From contig CAKUPH010000089.1 of NCBI GenBank assembly GCA_934675115.1, forward strand, positions 1 through 8,722: 8,722 bases of DNA, read 5' to 3'. Positions 6,369-8,722 of the stretch are shown piece after piece; position 1 is the first letter of the stretch; every line of letters starts with the position of its first letter. The translations under genes were made by a program, and so were the position numbers. The notes under the pieces are model-generated. The model saw nothing but the letters and a program-made list of their open reading frames with translations, had not been told where the DNA came from and searched no databases. The DNA comes from an uncultured Oscillospiraceae bacterium. Its GTDB lineage: Bacteria > Bacillota > Clostridia > Oscillospirales > Oscillospiraceae.

Positions 6369-7337
6369 GTGAAAGTCAGAGAAGAAAACAGATCTGCCGC
6401 CACAAAATTCATCACCTCCCCCTTTTGGCTGGAGGAATATAAGCCGCTGTTCGCCGACGGCTTCCATTTCGACTTCCCCTCCGCCCCTCCCGGAATGCCC
6501 CAGTCCTTCCGGGACGGCGAGGTGGACAACTTCATGGAGTGGATGGGCCGCACGGTAAAAAGCTGGTCCGTGGAGCTGGAAGAGATCCACGGCGTGCAGA
6601 ACGATGCCGTCACCTTCTGGGCCGTGGGCCGGGTGGATGCGGACGTCTGCTGGGGCCTCCACGACGGCCACTTCCACAGCAAGCTCATCGCCCGCATCGA
6701 GGCCGTCGACCGGAAGATCCGGTACATGAAGCTGATGATGGACCCCCTGAAGTTTCTGGACGCTGCCGGGCGCACCTATCCCATCTTCCGCATGGATATC
6801 CATCATCCCGAGATCGACGCCATGCTGGCCCAGCACGCCGGGAACCCTCACTCCAAGGCGGAGGACGCCGACAGCGCCGCGCAGCCCACTCTCTCCGCCC
6901 GAATCCAGGGCAACGTGGACGCCTTCCGCAGCCCGGACTACTGGTCGGCGGTGAGCCATGACGCCACCTATTCCCCCAACCTGAAGGCCTTCGTCTGGTT
7001 CCTGCCCCCGGAGATGGACAAGACTCCCTCCTACTCCCCTGAAGAGCTGGAGCGGGTGGACGCGTGGAGCGTTCTCAGCTGCCCGTCCATCGACTTTGAT
7101 TCCTCCGGCGTGAGCTGGAAGGCAGACGATGCCGACATCTATTTCGGCGAGTACTACTGCAAGGGCATCACCCGCTGGCTGGGCAACGATATAGAGGGCC
7201 ACTACCGCAACCACTATTTCTACATTCTGCGCATGAATGAGCAGGGCGAGATCGCGGTGTCCGAAGAGTTCCTCAACCCCATCAACAAGCTGAATTCCAT
7301 CAACGCCAGCGTCCCCTCCTTCCCCTATTATCTGTAA
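6369..7337 (+). CDS. Tandem PhzA/B-like (SnoaL-like, NTF2-fold) two-domain protein
   Basis: This 322-residue soluble protein appears to be two NTF2-fold domains joined by a polar linker (about 155-178, rich in Ala, Asp, Ser). Domain 1 (about 9-150) has the PhzA/PhzB-like stretch FHFDFPSAPPGMPQSF (32-47) and ends with a strand plus DPLKFLDAAGRTYPIF (125-140). Domain 2 (about 178-322) repeats the plan, with SPDYWSAVSHDATYSP (188-203) and the parallel ending NPINKLNSINASVPSF (303-318). In this fold superfamily are PhzA/B, polyketide cyclases, ketosteroid isomerase and dehydratases such as BaiE: small-molecule isomerisation, dehydration or condensation in the fold's central cavity. The start is GTG, supported by AAAGGA (6352-6357) eleven bases upstream, and the gene begins 22 bp after paralogue 3. 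It is the last gene of the operon. It may act on the dehydrogenase product, or bind the substrate. Fold call fairly good, reaction unknown. Confidence 0.83.
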   Translation: MKVREENRSAATKFITSPFWLEEYKPLFADGFHFDFPSAPPGMPQSFRDGEVDNFMEWMGRTVKSWSVELEEIHGVQNDAVTFWAVGRVDADVCWGLHDGHFHSKLIARIEAVDRKIRYMKLMMDPLKFLDAAGRTYPIFRMDIHHPEIDAMLAQHAGNPHSKAEDADSAAQPTLSARIQGNVDAFRSPDYWSAVSHDATYSPNLKAFVWFLPPEMDKTPSYSPEELERVDAWSVLSCPSIDFDSSGVSWKADDADIYFGEYYCKGITRWLGNDIEGHYRNHYFYILRMNEQGEIAVSEEFLNPINKLNSINASVPSFPYYL

Positions 7338-7342
7338 AATGT

Positions 7343-7385
7343 AAAAAGCCGCTCTGTTCCATGGGAACAGAGCGGCTTTTTCGTG
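7343..7385 (+). terminator. Strong intrinsic terminator closing the operon
   Basis: An 18-bp perfect stem (7343-7360 with 7364-7381) has the loop ATG and starts five bases after the stop codon. The left arm begins AAAAAGCC and the right arm ends GGCTTTTT, so it could also stop transcription arriving on the opposite strand. Confidence 0.95.
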
Positions 7386-7429
7386 CGGCGGCTTCGACGG
7401 ATCTTCCGCCCGCATTCCCGACTGCCCCC

Positions 7430-7458
7430 TTTACATCAGCCAGGCAGAGGCATATAAT
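7430..7458 (+). promoter_or_regulatory. Near-consensus sigma-A promoter of the dipeptidase gene
   Basis: TTTACA (7430-7435) and a perfect TATAAT (7453-7458) are spaced 17 bp, with a start near 7465. This follows the operon terminator, so the dipeptidase gene is an independent unit. No operator-like repeat is visible, which suggests steady expression. Confidence 0.82.
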
Positions 7459-7495
7459 CAGCACAGAACAGAAAAACGAAAGGAAGTTCATACAT

Positions 7496-8722
7496 ATGCC
7501 CTGTACCACTGTGCTGGCCGGCAGGCTGGCGACCAACGACCGTTCGACCATGATCGCGCGGACGGACGACGGACACTTTGATGAAAAACGGCTGATCGTG
7601 GTGGAACCGGATCAGCAGCCGAAGGTTTATAAGAGCGTATTGTCCCATGTGGAGATCGAGCTGCCGGAAACCCCCATGCGCTATACCTCCTGCCCCAGCG
7701 TTGACCCCAAGCACGGCACGTGGGCCGCCACCGGCATCAACGCCGCGAACGTCGGCATGACAGCCACAGAGACCATCACCTCCAACCCGCGCGTGCTTGC
7801 GGCCGACCCGATGGTGGAGCTGTGCGAGGCGAAGGACGGCGAAGAGGAGCGCTGCGGCGGCATCGGCGAGGAGGACATCGTCGTCCTCGTCCTGCCCTAC
7901 ATCCGCTCCGCGCGGGAGGGCGTGCTGCGCCTTGGCGCGCTTCTGGAGCAGTACGGAACCTATGAGTCCAACGGCATCGCCTTCAACGACGAGAACGAGG
8001 TCTGGTGGCTGGAGACCATCGGCGGACACCACTGGATCGCGAAGAAGATCCCCGAGGACCGCGTCATCATCAACCCGAACCAGTTCGGCATGGACTCGTT
8101 CGACCTGGAGGACGCCTTCGGCGTCCAAGAGTCGCACCTTTGCTCTGCTGACCTGAAGGAGTTCATCGCGGAGTACCATCTGGACCTGAACCAGAACGGA
8201 AAATTCAACCCGCGGGACATTTTCGGCTCCCACCGCGACATGGATCACATCTACAACACTCCGCGGGCGTGGTTCATGGGCCGCTGCCTCGCGCCCCACA
8301 CCTACCGCTGGGACGGCGAGAACGCAGACTTCACGCCGGAGAGCGACGACATTCCTTGGTCCTATGTCCCCGAGCGCAAGGTCGCCGTCGAGGACATCCA
8401 GTACCTGCTCTCGTCCCACTATCAGGGAACGCCCTACGATCCGTATGCGGGCCATACGGAAAAGGGCGGCATGTACCGTTCCATCGGCATCAACCGCACC
8501 GGCGTGACAACGGTCTGCCAGATCCGCAGCGATGTGCCTGACGCCATTAAGGGTATTGAATGGGTGTGCTTCGGCTCCACGACGTTCTCCGCGTGGGTGC
8601 CGGTGTACACGAACGTCCCGAAAATGCCGGACTATCTGAGTCAGGTGACGCTGGACGCCGGGACAAACAGCCTCTACTGGGTCAGCCGCTTCATCGGCGC
8701 GCTGGCGGACAAGAGCTACGGC
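7496..8722 (+). CDS. C69-family dipeptidase (PepD-like), 3' end outside the window
   Basis: The frame is open from the ATG to the window edge (409 codons, no stop). The protein begins MPCTTVLAG and continues ATNDRSTMIARTDD (12-25), the N-terminal pattern of peptidase family C69 dipeptidases. These are Ntn-hydrolases in which a Cys near the N-terminus, here Cys3, becomes the nucleophile after removal of the preceding residues. Later family-like stretches are SVDPKHGTWAATGIN and, around 359-371, FGSTTFSAWVPVY. Members are usually about 470-550 residues, so some 60-140 residues lie beyond the edge. The protein has no signal peptide and is expected to hydrolyse dipeptides in the cytoplasm, feeding peptide nitrogen to metabolism. 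The ribosome binding site is AAAGGAAG (7480-7487), eight bases before the ATG. With its own promoter it is probably unrelated to the symporter operon, and it shows more GCG and TCG codons than that operon. Confidence 0.92.
   Translation, partial: MPCTTVLAGRLATNDRSTMIARTDDGHFDEKRLIVVEPDQQPKVYKSVLSHVEIELPETPMRYTSCPSVDPKHGTWAATGINAANVGMTATETITSNPRVLAADPMVELCEAKDGEEERCGGIGEEDIVVLVLPYIRSAREGVLRLGALLEQYGTYESNGIAFNDENEVWWLETIGGHHWIAKKIPEDRVIINPNQFGMDSFDLEDAFGVQESHLCSADLKEFIAEYHLDLNQNGKFNPRDIFGSHRDMDHIYNTPRAWFMGRCLAPHTYRWDGENADFTPESDDIPWSYVPERKVAVEDIQYLLSSHYQGTPYDPYAGHTEKGGMYRSIGINRTGVTTVCQIRSDVPDAIKGIEWVCFGSTTFSAWVPVYTNVPKMPDYLSQVTLDAGTNSLYWVSRFIGALADKSYG

Noticed and set aside
6369..7337. Phenazine biosynthesis gene (phzA/phzB)
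   Set aside because: Only the fold family fits. No phzC-G genes are present, and the protein is a two-domain fusion.
7436..8455. A 339-codon open frame on the minus strand opposite the dipeptidase
   Set aside because: The + strand frame encodes an unmistakable C69 N-terminus with its own promoter. The minus frame has no family resemblance.
1..8722. CRISPR arrays, tRNA/rRNA genes, insertion sequences, phage or attachment sites
   Set aside because: I saw no regularly spaced repeats, cloverleaf-like stretches, transposase or integrase motifs, or terminal inverted repeats.

Overview
The window looks like chromosomal DNA from a GC-rich anaerobic Firmicute, most likely a gut Clostridia/Oscillospiraceae-type organism. 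The reasons are strong AGGAGG-type ribosome binding sites, GC-rich third codon positions, a GPH-family symporter, and proteins resembling those of amino-acid-fermenting Clostridia. No species can be named from the sequence alone. All recognised genes lie on the + strand.

Layout. Bases 1-165 hold a short palindrome and a good sigma-A promoter. This promoter drives a 126-residue helical protein of unknown function (166-546) and, 38 bp downstream, a LysR-type regulator (585-1469). A strong intrinsic terminator (1502-1535) closes that unit. The next ~180 bp carry nested inverted repeats, including a LysR-type ATC-N9-GAT box, placed about 66 bp upstream of the likely transcription start of the next operon. 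That operon reads: GPH-type cation symporter (1717-3069), an intercistronic GC-rich hairpin, three consecutive paralogous NAD(P)-dependent dehydrogenases of the 2,4-diaminopentanoate dehydrogenase/DapB-like family (3179-4210, 4228-5274, 5285-6346), and a protein made of two fused PhzA/B- or SnoaL-like (NTF2-fold) domains (6369-7337). A perfect 18-bp terminator hairpin ends it. A separate unit follows with its own near-consensus promoter: the 5' part of a C69-family dipeptidase gene (7496 to the window end, incomplete).

How the genes may work together (inference). The LysR protein probably senses a small molecule and activates the symporter operon. The symporter imports a substrate, and three related but diverged dehydrogenases plus a double NTF2-fold protein transform it. 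None of the usual partners of diaminopentanoate dehydrogenase (ornithine aminomutase, AKP thiolase, ornithine racemase) is present. The symporter has lost one of the sugar-binding aspartates of MelB. The dehydrogenases lack the family's usual active-site-loop motif as I remember it. I therefore read this as an uncharacterised catabolic or modification operon, not ornithine fermentation or phenazine synthesis. The substrate cannot be deduced from the sequence.
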